Positions 46,112-56,309 of a DNA stretch of 64,000 nucleotides are shown here, one piece after another. The stretch lies in contig NZ_CP026362.1 of the NCBI RefSeq assembly GCF_004116955.1, positions 3,632,001 to 3,696,000 on the forward strand, in the 5' to 3' direction. The notes below the pieces were generated by a model, which saw nothing but the letters and a program-made list of their open reading frames with translations, ran no database searches and was not told the origin of the DNA. The translations under genes were made by a program, and so were the position numbers. The DNA comes from Bacillus vallismortis (lineage in GTDB: Bacteria > Bacillota > Bacilli > Bacillales > Bacillaceae). The stretch's first letter is position 1. The number at the start of each line of letters is the position of its first letter.

Positions 46112-47581
46112 AATAATGATTTGGTTAAACGCACTGTCTGTGCAGTCGCCGGCAGCGAATAAGCCTGGGACGCTTGTCGCGCCGTGCTTGTCGACGATGA
46201 CTTCGCCGATGCGGTTGCGTTCAACTGTTTCATCTAACCAATCTGTGTTTGGTACGAGGCCGATTTGGACGAATACACCTTGGAGTTCAACATGTTTTTC
46301 TTCGCCTGTTTCACGGTCAACGTATGTGATGCCGTTTACGCTTTGATCGCCTGTGATTTCTTTCGTTTGCGCGTTTTTCACGACAGTGACGTTAGGCAGG
46401 CTGTAGAGGCGTTTTTGCAACACTTCGTCTGCTTTCAGTTCTGGCGCGAATTCAAGCACAGTGACGTGTTTGACGATGCCTGCAAGATCGATAGCAGCCT
46501 CGATTCCGGAGTTTCCTCCGCCAATGACCGCTACGTCTTTGCCTTCAAACAATGGCCCATCACAGTGCGGGCAGTATGCGACACCTTTGTTTTTGAACTC
46601 TTGTTCACCAGGTACGTTGACATTGCGCCAGCGGGCACCTGTTGACAGGATGACTGTTTTACTTTTCAGAACAGCTCCGTTTTCGAGTTCAAGTTCGAAA
46701 AGGTCTTTCTTTTCAAGGCGTTTTGCGCGCTGAAGGTTCATGACATCAATATCATATTCCTTCACGTGCTCTTCAAGGCTTGCCGCAAGCTTCGGACCTT
46801 CTGTCGCTTTGACGCTGATGAAGTTTTCGATGCTCATTGTGTCGAGAACCTGTCCGCCGAAGCGCTCAGCGACGACACCAGTGCGGATGCCTTTACGGGC
46901 CGTGTAGATCGCTGCGCTTGCGCCAGCAGGTCCGCCTCCGACAACAAGAACGTCAAACGGCTCTTTGTCCGCAAATTCAGATGCGTCTGCGCCGCTGCCC
47001 ATTTTTGCAAGAATTTCTTCAAGCGTCATACGGCCGCTTCCGAAGGATTCACCATTGAGGTAAACGGTCGGCACTGCCATGATGTTTTTGCTTTCAACTT
47101 CCGCTTTGTATGCTGCGCCGTCGATCATCGTGTGCGTAATGTTCGGGTTCAGCACGCTCATCATGTTTAAAGCTTGTACAACGTCAGGACAGTTGTGGCA
47201 AGTCAGGCTGATATAAGATTCAAAGTGGAATTCACCGCTGATCTTCTTCACCTGATCAATGACTTTTTGGTCTACCTTAGGCGGTCTGCCGCTCACTTGA
47301 AGCAGCGCCAAAACCAATGATGTAAATTCGTGTCCTAGAGGGATACCGGCGAATGTAACACCAGTGTCTTCTCCGACACGATTGACACTGAAGCTTGGCG
47401 TTCTGTTTAATTCAGCTTTTTCTACTGTGATTTTAGATGACATGGAAGCCAGCTCATCAACGAGAGCCAGCATGTCCTTAGAAATGTCATCTTCACCTGC
47501 GCTCACTTTGAGAACAATGTCATTCTCAATAAGCTGCATGTATTGATTTAATTGTGCTTTGATATTTGCATCAAGTACCAA
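46052..47581 (-). CDS. ahpF: Alkyl hydroperoxide reductase subunit F
   Basis: 509-residue flavoprotein that passes electrons from NADH to AhpC. The N-terminal tandem thioredoxin-like domain has the redox pair CHNC (about 128-131); FAD-binding [19 protein letters not shown] about residue 212; NADH-binding [10 protein letters not shown]; active disulfide CPHC (about 338-341); C-terminal FAD motif [10 protein letters not shown]. It follows ahpC by 13 bases and is transcribed with it. Its 3' end is duplicated at 44394. Confidence 0.96.
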   Translation of the reverse strand: MVLDANIKAQLNQYMQLIENDIVLKVSAGEDDISKDMLALVDELASMSSKITVEKAELNRTPSFSVNRVGEDTGVTFAGIPLGHEFTSLVLALLQVSGRPPKVDQKVIDQVKKISGEFHFESYISLTCHNCPDVVQALNMMSVLNPNITHTMIDGAAYKAEVESKNIMAVPTVYLNGESFGSGRMTLEEILAKMGSGADASEFADKEPFDVLVVGGGPAGASAAIYTARKGIRTGVVAERFGGQVLDTMSIENFISVKATEGPKLAASLEEHVKEYDIDVMNLQRAKRLEKKDLFELELENGAVLKSKTVILSTGARWRNVNVPGEQEFKNKGVAYCPHCDGPLFEGKDVAVIGGGNSGIEAAIDLAGIVKHVTVLEFAPELKADEVLQKRLYSLPNVTVVKNAQTKEITGDQSVNGITYVDRETGEEKHVELQGVFVQIGLVPNTDWLDETVERNRIGEVIVDKHGATSVPGLFAAGDCTDSAFNQIIISMGSGATAALGAFDYLIRN

Positions 47582-47594
47582 TGGAATGCACTCC

Positions 47595-48158
47595 TTAGAT
47601 TTTACCTACTAGGTCAAGGCTAGGTGTAAGAGTTTCGCCGCCTTCTTCCCATTTAGCCGGGCAAACTTCACCTGGGTTTTGACGAACGTATTGTGCTGCT
47701 TTTACTTTGCTGATCAGGTTGCTTGCGTCACGGCCGATACCGCCTGCATTGATTTCTACAGTTTGGATGACGCCATCTGGATCGATGATGAATGTTCCGC
47801 GGTCAGCAAGGCCAGATTCTTCGTCAAGAACATCGAAGTTGCGAGAGATCGTTTGAGATGGGTCACCGATCATTGCGTAAGTGATTTTGCCGATTTTTTC
47901 AGAGCTGTCGTGCCAGCCTTTGTGTACGAAGTGTGTATCTGTAGAGATAGAGTATACTTCAACACCTAATTCTTTAAGTGCAGCGTATTGCTCTTGAAGA
48001 TCTTCAAGCTCAGTCGGGCATACGAAAGAGAAATCTGCTGGGTAGAAGCAGAATACGCTCCATTGACCTTTCAAATCTTCGTTTGTTACATCGATGAATT
48101 CACCGTTTTTGAATGCTTTCGCTTCGAATGGTAGTACTTCTTTTCCGATTAAAGACAT
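47595..48158 (-). CDS. ahpC: Alkyl hydroperoxide reductase subunit C (peroxiredoxin)
   Basis: 187-residue typical two-Cys peroxiredoxin. Peroxidatic Cys in [12 protein letters not shown] (about residue 47) and resolving Cys in GEVCPAKW (about 166), plus the GGIG and YV tail elements typical of the AhpC type. It reduces organic peroxides and H2O2 and is recycled by AhpF. Ribosome site AGGAGGAAG before the ATG; PerR-type operator upstream. First gene of ahpCF. Confidence 0.97.
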   Translation of the reverse strand: MSLIGKEVLPFEAKAFKNGEFIDVTNEDLKGQWSVFCFYPADFSFVCPTELEDLQEQYAALKELGVEVYSISTDTHFVHKGWHDSSEKIGKITYAMIGDPSQTISRNFDVLDEESGLADRGTFIIDPDGVIQTVEINAGGIGRDASNLISKVKAAQYVRQNPGEVCPAKWEEGGETLTPSLDLVGKI

Positions 48159-48199
48159 AATATCTTCCTCCTAAATGTATTTGAAAGCAGATTTGCTTT

Positions 48200-48253
48200 C
48201 GATAATAATTCTAATTATATACCGATTATTAATTAATATATATTTTTTGTCAA
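48200..48253 (-). promoter_or_regulatory. ahpC promoter and PerR box
   Basis: On the minus strand TTGACA (48248-48253), 17 bases, AATAAT (48225-48230). Just downstream 48200-48214 reads TTAGAATTATTATCG on the minus strand, 12 of 14 to the PerR box TTATAATnATTATAA. Repression by PerR at this site, lifted by peroxide, is the established control of ahpCF. Confidence 0.85.
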
Positions 48254-48537
48254 GCCAAAACCCATTATTCACTTGCTTTTTTTCATCCTGTTTAAGGTAT
48301 GACAGGAAGAGTATTGGCATTTCTTTTCAAGTAGATGAAAATGTAAATATGGGCTGTTTCTCAATTAGACAGGGTTTTCTGGGACTAATGTGAATCAGCA
48401 TGTGTCAGTCCGTTCTAGGCATTTGAACATTTTATGAGACCATGGGCAAGGGGCAGAAAGATACGATTTGAACATATACCTTCAGTTCTCATACAATAAA
48501 CCGATATAGAAAGTAAAAATAGAACGGAGCAACAAGC
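48254..48537. other. Intergenic region ahpC to small membrane protein
   Basis: About 280 bases beyond the ahpC promoter with no gene I can support. An imperfect GGACT/AGTCC inverted repeat sits at about 48380-48410. The promoter of the small gene at 48538 should be here but no clear -35/-10 pair is visible. Confidence 0.4.
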
Positions 48538-48684
48538 ATGTCGACTTTTACATTATTTTCTTGGGGGCTGTTTCTCGCTATTATTGTATCACTGTTTATG
48601 ATATTTAAAACATTACTTATGTCTCCTGTTGTTTGGGTGATTCTGTTATTGCTGTTTCTCTTTTTTAGAGGAAAGAAGAAATAA
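48538..48684 (+). CDS. Small membrane protein, 48 residues
   Basis: MSTFTLFSWGLFLAIIVSLF... with two membrane segments (about 5-23 and 30-43) and a basic end RGKKK. ATG 48538 follows ACGGAGC, and a terminator follows directly, which supports a real transcript. Not recognised. Confidence 0.6.
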   Translation: MSTFTLFSWGLFLAIIVSLFMIFKTLLMSPVVWVILLLLFLFFRGKKK

Positions 48685-48692
48685 GATAAATA

Positions 48693-48726
48693 AACACGGT
48701 TCAGTTGAAACTGACCGTGTTTTTTG
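48693..48726. terminator. Bidirectional terminator before gntZ
   Basis: AACACGGT plus CAGTT pairs with AACTG plus ACCGTGTT; six T residues follow on the plus strand. It ends both the small gene and the gnt operon. Confidence 0.85.
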
Positions 48727-48733
48727 ATGGCTG

Positions 48734-50140
48734 CTATTCAGACCAATTCGTATGAAAAACGCCGTCCATATCTGTTCGTTCGTACGTATGGGCGCCGAAG
48801 TAATCGCGCTGCGCCTGCAAGAGGTTCGCATTGGAACGTCCTGTGCGGTAGCCGTCGTAATAAGAGAGCGCGGTGGTTAAGCATGGGAATGAGATTCCTG
48901 TGCTGATGACCTCGCAAACGACTTTTCGCAGGCCTGTTTGATAGCCTTGCAGCTTATCTGAGAAATAAGGCGCGATCAGCAGGTTTGACAGGTTTGGCTG
49001 CTCGCTGAATGCTTCGCTGATCACGTTTAGGAAATCTGCGCGGATGATGCAGCCGCCGCGGAAAATCAAAGCGATGTCTTTGAGCGGCAGGTTCCAGCCG
49101 TAAAGCTCAGATGACATTTTGTATTGGGCAAAGCCTTGTGCGTAGGCGCATACTTTCCCCATGTAAAGTGCCTGTCTGACGTATTCAACCCAAGTCTCTT
49201 TATCGAAGTGTTTTTCTTCAGTTTCCGGGCCTGCTAACACGTCTTGAGCTGCCATCCGTTCTTCTTTTAAGGATGACAAGTAGCGGGCGAACAAGGACTC
49301 TGTGATGATGGTGGACGGAATGCCGTTATCAATCGCCTGCATGCTCGTCCATTTTCCGGTGCCTTTTTGGCCGGTTTTATCAAGGATGACATCAATCAGA
49401 GGCTGTCCTGTTTTTTCGTCTTTTTTGCGTAAAATCTCAGCTGTAATTTCTATTAAATAGCTTTTCAGCTCACCTTGGTTCCATGTTTCAAAAATAGATG
49501 CAATCTCATCGAGCGGCAGGCGCAGTCTTTCTCTTAGAAACGTGTACGCTTCTGCAATCAGCTGCATGTCGGCATACTCAATGCCGTTGTGCACCATTTT
49601 TGTAAAGTGCCCTGCCCCTTTTGGGCCGATGTAGACACAGCACGGATCTTCTCCGACTTGCGCTGCGATTTTTGTCAGGATAGGAGCGGCTTTGTCATAG
49701 ACGTCGCGATCCCCGCCCGGCATGATGGAAGGCCCTGTTAATGCCCCGACTTCGCCGCCGGAAATGCCGATTCCAAGGTAGCCGATGCCTTTTTCCTTCA
49801 GCTCGTCATATCTTCTTTCTGTATCTTCATAGTGGGAGTTGCCTCCGTCCATGATGACGTCGCCTTCTTCAAGCAAAGGCATTAATGATTGGATGACGGA
49901 ATCTACGGGTTTCCCCGCTGTGACCATCAGAAAGATTTTTCTTGGTTTCTCTAACGATTGAACAAAATCCTTGAGCTCGTAGTACGGGCTGAGAGATTGT
50001 CCGTCCAGCTTTTGGACAAGCTGGTCCGTTAAGTCTCTGGTGTAATTATAGACGGCGACGTTTTCACCTTTGTTTGCCATGTTTAAGGCGATATTGCTTC
50101 CCATTACGCCTAAGCCTATGACACCAATCGTATTGAACAT
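48734..50140 (-). CDS. gntZ: 6-phosphogluconate dehydrogenase GntZ
   Basis: 468 residues. Rossmann motif IGVIGLGVMGSNIALNMA at the N-terminus, substrate motifs GISGGEVGAL, GAGHFTKMVHNGIEY and the late IFRGGCIIRA. Oxidative decarboxylation of 6-phosphogluconate to ribulose-5-phosphate; last gene of gntRKPZ, 22 bases after gntP. A second enzyme of this kind (GndA) is encoded elsewhere in B. subtilis, and GntZ is the gluconate-linked one. Confidence 0.95.
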   Translation of the reverse strand: MFNTIGVIGLGVMGSNIALNMANKGENVAVYNYTRDLTDQLVQKLDGQSLSPYYELKDFVQSLEKPRKIFLMVTAGKPVDSVIQSLMPLLEEGDVIMDGGNSHYEDTERRYDELKEKGIGYLGIGISGGEVGALTGPSIMPGGDRDVYDKAAPILTKIAAQVGEDPCCVYIGPKGAGHFTKMVHNGIEYADMQLIAEAYTFLRERLRLPLDEIASIFETWNQGELKSYLIEITAEILRKKDEKTGQPLIDVILDKTGQKGTGKWTSMQAIDNGIPSTIITESLFARYLSSLKEERMAAQDVLAGPETEEKHFDKETWVEYVRQALYMGKVCAYAQGFAQYKMSSELYGWNLPLKDIALIFRGGCIIRADFLNVISEAFSEQPNLSNLLIAPYFSDKLQGYQTGLRKVVCEVISTGISFPCLTTALSYYDGYRTGRSNANLLQAQRDYFGAHTYERTDMDGVFHTNWSE

Positions 50141-50162
50141 GTGTTACAGCTCCTTCTTAATT

Positions 50163-51509
50163 TCATACAACTAAACTTAACAATAATATGAATCCAAGTC
50201 CAGCAACGGAAATAATCGTTTCCAGCAATGTCCATGTGGCAAATGTTTCTTTCATGCTTAATCCGAAGTACTCTTTGAACATCCAGAAGCCGGCGTCATT
50301 GACGTGCGAAGCAATGACACTTCCGGCGCCTGTTGCAAGCACGACTAATGCCAAGTTGACATCAGAATGTCCCAATAACGGAATGACGAGCCCTGTTGTG
50401 CTTAACGCGGCAACGGTGGCTGATCCTAGAGAAATGCGGAGGATCGCCGCGATGAGCCAGGCCAGGACAATTGGCGACAATGCCGTTCCTTTGAAAAGGT
50501 CTGCCACGTAATCGCCGACACCGCCGTTGATCAGCACTTGTTTGAAGGCGCCGCCTCCCCCGATGATCAATAGCATCATGCCGATTTGCGAGATGGCTGC
50601 TGAACAAGAGTCCATCACGGTTTTGACTGGAATGTTGCGTGCGATGCCCATTGTATAGACTGCGACCAATAACGAAATAATCATAGCAGTCGATGCGTTT
50701 CCAATCAATCGAATAAAAGCTAAAACGCCGTTGTCCGCAAATCCGATTGTTTCTTGAAGCAGGTCGATAATGGTCGCGACCGACATGATGATAATCGGAA
50801 GCATTGCAGTAAAGACGCTGATTCCGAAGCCGGGTGTCTCCTCAAGCTTGAACGTTTTTTGCGTGCCGAGTGATGCGATGTTGCCGTTTTTCGCGAATGA
50901 TGCAGGAACGATTTTTTTCGCGATCTTTGTAAACAATGGCCCTGCGATGAGCACTGTCGGAACAGCAACGATAAAGCCGTACAGCAGCACTTCCCCAATG
51001 TTTGCGCCGTACTCACCGGCAATGGCCGTAGGCCCCGGGTGCGGCGGCAGGAATCCGTGCGTGACGGAGAGCGCTGCGACCATCGGAATTCCAAGGTATA
51101 AAATAGAAATCTTCAATTCTCTTGAAATCGCAAATACAATCGGAATTAATAGAACCAATCCTACTTCAAAAAATAATGCAATTCCAATAATGAATGAGGC
51201 AATGACAACGGCCCATTGAATGTTTTTCTCCCCGAATTTATTGACGAGTGTCATCGCGATGCGCTGTGCGCCTCCTGAATCCGCGATCAGCTTGCCCAGC
51301 ATCGCACCAAGCCCGAAGATGAGCGCGATGTGGCCAAGAGTTCCCCCTATTCCTGCTTCTATAGAGCTGACAACTTGATCGAACGGCATCCCGAGTGCCA
51401 ATGCCACGCCGAACGATACGATCAGCAAGGAAATAAATGTATTTAATTTTAAGCCCATTATCAACAGCAGTAAAGCTAAGATCCCAAATGCAACGATGAT
51501 TAATGGCAT
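50163..51509 (-). CDS. gntP: Gluconate permease GntP
   Basis: 448-residue integral membrane protein with about 12-14 helices of the GntP family; conserved FLPPHPGPTAIAGEYG segment (about residue 150-165) and GGGGAFKQVLI. Takes up gluconate, probably with a proton. It lies 28 bases after gntK in the operon. Confidence 0.95.
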   Translation of the reverse strand: MPLIIVAFGILALLLLIMGLKLNTFISLLIVSFGVALALGMPFDQVVSSIEAGIGGTLGHIALIFGLGAMLGKLIADSGGAQRIAMTLVNKFGEKNIQWAVVIASFIIGIALFFEVGLVLLIPIVFAISRELKISILYLGIPMVAALSVTHGFLPPHPGPTAIAGEYGANIGEVLLYGFIVAVPTVLIAGPLFTKIAKKIVPASFAKNGNIASLGTQKTFKLEETPGFGISVFTAMLPIIIMSVATIIDLLQETIGFADNGVLAFIRLIGNASTAMIISLLVAVYTMGIARNIPVKTVMDSCSAAISQIGMMLLIIGGGGAFKQVLINGGVGDYVADLFKGTALSPIVLAWLIAAILRISLGSATVAALSTTGLVIPLLGHSDVNLALVVLATGAGSVIASHVNDAGFWMFKEYFGLSMKETFATWTLLETIISVAGLGFILLLSLVV

Positions 51510-51537
51510 GATAATGCCCTCCCCTTCATGTCATGTA

Positions 51538-53079
51538 CTAGTTGTGTGTGATTAAGCCTCTCTGATAATCTGCAATTTGTGTATATTGATTCTCTAATGA
51601 TCTTGAGAGATTAATAAAGATCGGGATTAATTTTCTGTATTCCTTGGCTGAGTCTTCAATCGGCGTGTGCCTGTGTGTGCTGCCGACCATGTCGGACACA
51701 GCCTCGAATGAATCAATTTTTCCTAACGCATACAGGCCTAAAATGCAGGCGCCGAGACATGAGCTTTCGTAGCTTTCCGGAACGACGACCTCTGATTCGA
51801 AGATATCCGACATCATTTGGCGCCAAACCTCAGACCTTGCAAATCCCCCTGTCGCCTGAATGCGGGTTACCGGGCCGTCCATGCATTCGGTTAATGCCAG
51901 GAACACCGTGTACAGGTTGTAAATGACCCCTTCTAATGCCGCGCGTATCATATGTTCTTTCTTATGCGACATGGTCAAGCCGAAAAATGAGCCGCGTACA
52001 TCCGGATTCCACAGCGGAGCGCGTTCTCCGGCGAGGTATGGGTGGAACAGCAGACCGTCGGAACCGGGCCTGACGCGTTGGGCAATCTTCGTCAGCACGT
52101 CATATGGATCAATTCCCAGCCGTGTCGCTGTCTCGATTTCGGAAGAGGCAAATTCGTCTCTGATCCAGCGCAGGACGATTCCGCCATTGTTCACCGGTCC
52201 GCCGATGACCCAGTGCTTGTCCGTCAAGGCGTAGCAGAAAATCCGTCCCTTTTCATCGGTTTGCGGCTGGTCAATAATCGTCCGGATAGCGCCACTTGTT
52301 CCGATGGTGACGGCGATCTCGCCCTTATGAATGGCGTTGACGCCGAGATTGGACAAAACACCATCACTCGCGCCGATGACAAAAGGTGTTTCCGGATCGA
52401 TGCCCATCTGTATCGCTACATTCGGGTTGCAATGCTGAAAGATCTCGGTTGTCGGCACGAGTTTTGATAAGTGGTCCGGCGTAATGCCTGCGATGCGCAG
52501 TGCTTCTTCGTCCCAATCCAAGCTTTTCAGATTCATCATGCCTGTCGCTGAGGCCAATGAGTAATCAATGACATATTCATTGAACAGCTGTTTGAAAATG
52601 TACTCTTTGATGCCGATATATTTTTTTGCTTTGGAAGCGATTTCTTTTTGTTCGTTCGTGATCCAGGTGATTTTGCTTAGCGGTGCCATCGGATGAATCG
52701 GTGTTCCTGTCCGTTTGTACACCTCATGCCCGTTCAATTCCTCCTTAATCTTATGCGCCCAGCCTTCGCTCCGGTTGTCGGCCCATGTGATGCATGGCGT
52801 CAGCGGCTGGTCATTTTCATCGATTGCGATGACACTGTGCATGGCGCTGCTGAATGATATGAATGAGATCTGTTTTTCTGGATGCTGCTTTGTCATTCTC
52901 GCGGTTGTTTGGATGACCGCACGAAAAATCTCTTCCGGATCTTGTTCAGCCGTTGAGATGTCCGGTGTATGGAGCGGGTAGCCGATGCTTTCTTTCTGTA
53001 CCACGTCTCCTTTTTCACTGAACAACACAGCTTTTGTGCTTGTCGTGCCGATATCGATCCCTAACATATAACTAGTCAT
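51538..53079 (-). CDS. gntK: Gluconate kinase GntK (FGGY family)
   Basis: 513 residues. ASKHA-fold kinase: N-terminal phosphate loop LGIDIGTTSTKAVLF, mid-domain TIGTSGAIR, and C-terminal ATGGFARSEVWRQMMSD. Phosphorylates gluconate to 6-phosphogluconate. It belongs to the FGGY sugar kinases, unlike the small P-loop gluconokinases of enterobacteria. Its start overlaps the gntR end by eight bases. Confidence 0.96.
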   Translation of the reverse strand: MTSYMLGIDIGTTSTKAVLFSEKGDVVQKESIGYPLHTPDISTAEQDPEEIFRAVIQTTARMTKQHPEKQISFISFSSAMHSVIAIDENDQPLTPCITWADNRSEGWAHKIKEELNGHEVYKRTGTPIHPMAPLSKITWITNEQKEIASKAKKYIGIKEYIFKQLFNEYVIDYSLASATGMMNLKSLDWDEEALRIAGITPDHLSKLVPTTEIFQHCNPNVAIQMGIDPETPFVIGASDGVLSNLGVNAIHKGEIAVTIGTSGAIRTIIDQPQTDEKGRIFCYALTDKHWVIGGPVNNGGIVLRWIRDEFASSEIETATRLGIDPYDVLTKIAQRVRPGSDGLLFHPYLAGERAPLWNPDVRGSFFGLTMSHKKEHMIRAALEGVIYNLYTVFLALTECMDGPVTRIQATGGFARSEVWRQMMSDIFESEVVVPESYESSCLGACILGLYALGKIDSFEAVSDMVGSTHRHTPIEDSAKEYRKLIPIFINLSRSLENQYTQIADYQRGLITHN

Positions 53080-53803
53080 TATGGTGTTCAGCTCCTTTTG
53101 CCAGCATTTGTTGTGAGAGCCACAGGTCTTCTACCTTTTCTTGCACATCATCAAAGTTTTGGTGAAGAGACTGAATCATCAGCGCCCTGTCTTTTGCTTT
53201 AATGGCCTGAATATAAAGCTCATGGTTATCTAAAATCCTTGTGAAATCCTCGTGTTTTTCCTTTAACCGTGCCCGCATGGACAACAGAATAAAGCTTTCC
53301 ATAACGGGTTTTAGATTGTTCCAGATCATCTGAATGTATGAATGGTCGATAGCTCGGATAATCGTTTCATGAAACAGCACGTCTTGAAATGAAAATTCAT
53401 CTACGTCCTCGTATTTGATGGAGACTTTCATCATTTCAAGTATTTTACTGAGGTCCTTGACTAAGGGCTCAATGTCGATTTTGACAAGCCGTTCAAAGAC
53501 AAATGTTTCTAATAGTAAACGCACATCATAAATTTCTGTGATTTCCTTCTCAGTTAACCCAATTGCGACCGCTCCCATTCGTTCTAAGCGGATGATTTTT
53601 TCGGATGCGAGTATTTTTAACGCTTCGCGAACCGGCGAACGGCTTACTGAAAACTCGGTGGCGATCGTATTTTCTGATAAAATGGTACCGCTTTCAATCA
53701 AACCTGAAATAATTCGCATTCTCAGCTCGTATGCGATACGAACACCGGTTGACGCTTTTGAGAGCCATTTTGCGGGATACAACAGGTCTTTGGAGTCTAG
53801 CAT
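53072..53803 (-). CDS. gntR: Gluconate operon repressor GntR
   Basis: 243 residues, founding member of the GntR/FadR family. Winged helix about 20-90 (ATEFSVSRSPVREALKILASEKIIR) and an all-helical FCD effector domain about 95-230 with metal/ligand residues (DVRLLLETF, HETIIRAIDHS). Binds gluconate, which releases it from the operator at 53830. ATG 53803 is chosen (GGAAGGTGA upstream); a longer frame to 53866 would cover the operator. Confidence 0.96.
   Translation of the reverse strand: MLDSKDLLYPAKWLSKASTGVRIAYELRMRIISGLIESGTILSENTIATEFSVSRSPVREALKILASEKIIRLERMGAVAIGLTEKEITEIYDVRLLLETFVFERLVKIDIEPLVKDLSKILEMMKVSIKYEDVDEFSFQDVLFHETIIRAIDHSYIQMIWNNLKPVMESFILLSMRARLKEKHEDFTRILDNHELYIQAIKAKDRALMIQSLHQNFDDVQEKVEDLWLSQQMLAKGAEHHND
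53682..53698 (-). promoter_or_regulatory. Downstream cre (CcpA site) inside gntR
   Basis: The minus strand reads ATTGAAAGCGGTACCAT, the known gnt cre in the gntR coding region; it mediates catabolite repression by CcpA with HPr(Ser-P). Confidence 0.88.
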
Positions 53804-53829
53804 ACATTCACCTTCCTCACTCAAGAAGT

Positions 53830-53847
53830 ATACTTGTATACAAGTAT
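53830..53847. promoter_or_regulatory. GntR operator
   Basis: ATACTTGTATACAAGTAT, a perfect 18-base palindrome 27 bases upstream of the gntR start; matches the established gnt operator. Confidence 0.95.
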
Positions 53848-53868
53848 GATAACGCGATTTTTTCATTT

Positions 53869-53884
53869 ATGCAAACACTTTCAT
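53869..53884 (-). promoter_or_regulatory. Upstream cre-like site of gnt
   Basis: The minus strand reads ATGAAAGTGTTTGCAT, two mismatches from the cre consensus, at the position of the promoter-region cre described for this operon. Confidence 0.65.
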
Positions 53885-53997
53885 TTCTAATTTTTATTAA
53901 ATTTTCACCATAATGGATGTCATGTATTTCCAAATCCGATATGATACATTGGAGATAGAACGTGTAAGTGAATCATGTATTGAAAGAGGCGATTTGA

Positions 53998-55146
53998 ATG
54001 AAAATCATCATTGCACCGGATTCATTTAAGGAAAGCTTATCAGCTCTGGAGGCCGCTGATGCGATAGAAAGAGGTTTTCAATCGGTATTTCCTGGCGCCG
54101 ATTACAGGAAACTGCCGATGGCGGATGGCGGAGAGGGCACCGTTCAGTCTCTGGTTGATGCCACAACCGGATGGATTAAAGAACAGGTTGTCACGGGGCC
54201 GCTGGGAGAACCGGTGGAAGCGTTTTTTGGCATGATGGGAGATGGGAAAACAGCAGTGATTGAAATGGCTGCCGCCTCAGGGCTTCATCTCGTGCCTGTT
54301 GAAAGGCGCAATCCGCTCGTCACGACAACAAGGGGGACGGGAGAATTAATGGCAGCGGCTCTTGACGCGGGCGCAGAGCATTTGATGATCGGGATCGGCG
54401 GAAGCGCAACGAATGACGGAGGAGCCGGGATGATTCAAGCGTTGGGCGGAAGGCTTCTTGATGAATCAGGCCGTGAGATTGGGCCCGGGGGCGGCGCGTT
54501 ATCTCAACTCGCATCACTCGATATCAGCGAGCTTGATCCCAGATTGGAGAATGTCAAATTGGAGGTCGCCTGCGACGTGGACAATCCATTAACAGGGCCA
54601 AAAGGGGCTGCGGCTGTTTTCGGGCCGCAAAAAGGCGCGACAGAAGATATGGTGGATGTGCTGGATCAGAACTTGGCCCATTTCGCGGATGTGGCAGAAA
54701 AAGCGCTTGGGACAACATCCAGAGAAATAAAGGGCGCCGGCGCAGCAGGCGGTCTCGGGTGGAGCTTGCTGGCTTTTCTTGATGCTGATTTGAAAAGAGG
54801 CATTGATATTGTCCTGGAAGCGGTTGATTTTGCAGATGAAGTTCAGGATGCGGACCTTGTGATTACCGGTGAGGGGCGAATCGACAGCCAAACGATTTAC
54901 GGGAAGACACCGATCGGCGTAGCCAAAGCGGCTAAATCATACGATGTGCCTGTCATTGGCATAGCGGGATCAGTCTCACGAGACAGTGATGCCGTCTATC
55001 AGCACGGAATTGATGCGCTTTTCAGCATCGTTCCCGGCGCCGTGCCTCTTGAAGACGCGGTTGAACATGCCGCAGAATACATGGAAAGAACGGCGCGGGA
55101 CATTGCCGCAGCCATCAAATTGGCGAAAACGATGTTTCTGATATAG
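53998..55146 (+). CDS. glxK: Glycerate kinase GlxK (YxaA)
   Basis: 382-residue class I glycerate kinase (GarK/GlxK fold). Visible motifs: KIIIAPDSFKESLSA at the start, MADGGEGT near residue 41, GIGGSATNDGGAG about 141, and GEGRIDSQTIYGKTP near the end. Phosphorylates glycerate to 2-phosphoglycerate. Divergent from gntR, with ribosome site AAAGAGG; 90 bases before yxaB, probably co-transcribed as no terminator is seen between. Confidence 0.93.
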   Translation: MKIIIAPDSFKESLSALEAADAIERGFQSVFPGADYRKLPMADGGEGTVQSLVDATTGWIKEQVVTGPLGEPVEAFFGMMGDGKTAVIEMAAASGLHLVPVERRNPLVTTTRGTGELMAAALDAGAEHLMIGIGGSATNDGGAGMIQALGGRLLDESGREIGPGGGALSQLASLDISELDPRLENVKLEVACDVDNPLTGPKGAAAVFGPQKGATEDMVDVLDQNLAHFADVAEKALGTTSREIKGAGAAGGLGWSLLAFLDADLKRGIDIVLEAVDFADEVQDADLVITGEGRIDSQTIYGKTPIGVAKAAKSYDVPVIGIAGSVSRDSDAVYQHGIDALFSIVPGAVPLEDAVEHAAEYMERTARDIAAAIKLAKTMFLI

Positions 55147-55239
55147 CCGGCGCACATGCCGATGCATAGCCACCCTCCTTTTGGGGTAGAGACAGTTAAC
55201 TACACAATGAGGCAATCATCCCAGAAGGAGGACGACGAC

Positions 55240-56271
55240 ATGACGGTACAAGAAATCAAAGGTAAGAAACTCGTAAAAGGCATTGCGCCAAATGTAGAGC
55301 CAGAAGCCCTGTTACATGATAAACGAAAAGTATTTTTATTTGGTTCCCCGAGTTACACAAACATTGGAGACCAAGCGATTGCGTATGCGGAAGAGAAATT
55401 TATCAAAAATCATTTTCCGTATTATGAATATATTGAAATTATGGATTATGCGACAGATGAGGGCATTGAACTGGTGAAGGAGATCATCCGTGAAGACGAT
55501 ATTGTCTGCTTTACCGGCGGAGGCAATTTAGGAAACCTGTATCTCGATATTGAGGAAGACAGAAGGAAAGTCTTCTCGGCGTTTAAGGACTACAAATCGA
55601 TTTCTCTGCCGCAATCTGTTTATTTTGAAGACACAGAGGAAGGAAATAAAGAAAAGAAAAAAACACAGGATGCGTATCATCAAAATCCTAACTTAACGAT
55701 AGCCGCGCGTGAGACGCAAACACTGGATGTGGTGAAAGAGACCTTCGACTCCAATGTGATCTTTACCCCGGACATGGTGCTTTCCTTGGATATTGTGCCG
55801 AGAGAGCTTGAGCGGGACGGCGTTCTCTTTATTTTAAGAGCGGATAAGGAGAAAGTGACCGACGAAGATTTTATTTCACAGATGAGAAAATGGGCAAAAA
55901 AAACAACCTATACGGAGCGTACTGATACGGTGCTGGATACGGTTGACACCATCGATTACGCCGATCGCGAGAAGCATTTTATGGAGATGCTTGACCGCAT
56001 CGGATCCAGCAAATTGGTGGTCACTGACCGCCTTCACGCGATGATTTTCTCGATTATCACCAAGACACCTTGCCTCGTCTTTGGGAACAGCTACGGCAAA
56101 GCCAAACATTCGTACCGTGATTGGCTCGAAAGCTTAAATTTCATTGAATACACGGATCAACAAGATATAAAGGAACTGGAGCGCATGATTGACCGGCTGC
56201 TTCAAGCAGAACCGAATGACGTTGATGTTTCGAAGGATTTTCAGCCGCTGATTGATTTTTTCAAATCATAA
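55240..56271 (+). CDS. yxaB: Polysaccharide pyruvyl transferase-like protein YxaB
   Basis: 343 residues of the PF04230 family: GSPSYTNIGDQAIAYAEEKF near residue 29, CFTGGGNLGNLY about 82, and VVTDRLHAMIFSIITKTPCLVF near 257. A SigW/biofilm-associated exopolysaccharide-modifying enzyme by family; acceptor unknown. ATG 55240 follows AGAAGGAGG; upstream in-frame codons from 55156 lack a site. Strong terminator follows. Confidence 0.9.
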   Translation: MTVQEIKGKKLVKGIAPNVEPEALLHDKRKVFLFGSPSYTNIGDQAIAYAEEKFIKNHFPYYEYIEIMDYATDEGIELVKEIIREDDIVCFTGGGNLGNLYLDIEEDRRKVFSAFKDYKSISLPQSVYFEDTEEGNKEKKKTQDAYHQNPNLTIAARETQTLDVVKETFDSNVIFTPDMVLSLDIVPRELERDGVLFILRADKEKVTDEDFISQMRKWAKKTTYTERTDTVLDTVDTIDYADREKHFMEMLDRIGSSKLVVTDRLHAMIFSIITKTPCLVFGNSYGKAKHSYRDWLESLNFIEYTDQQDIKELERMIDRLLQAEPNDVDVSKDFQPLIDFFKS

Positions 56272-56276
56272 AAGAA

Positions 56277-56307
56277 AAAGCAGACTGATGGCAGTCTGCT
56301 TTTTTTG
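56277..56307. terminator. Bidirectional terminator yxaB/antiporter
   Basis: AAAAGCAGACTG and CAGTCTGCTTTT pair; runs of A and T flank both sides. Confidence 0.92.
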
Positions 56308-56309
56308 CG

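Noticed and set aside
46265..47170. Plus-strand frames of 126 and 134 codons across ahpF
   Set aside because: Antisense to ahpF; Cys/Phe/Arg-rich shadow translations without ribosome sites.
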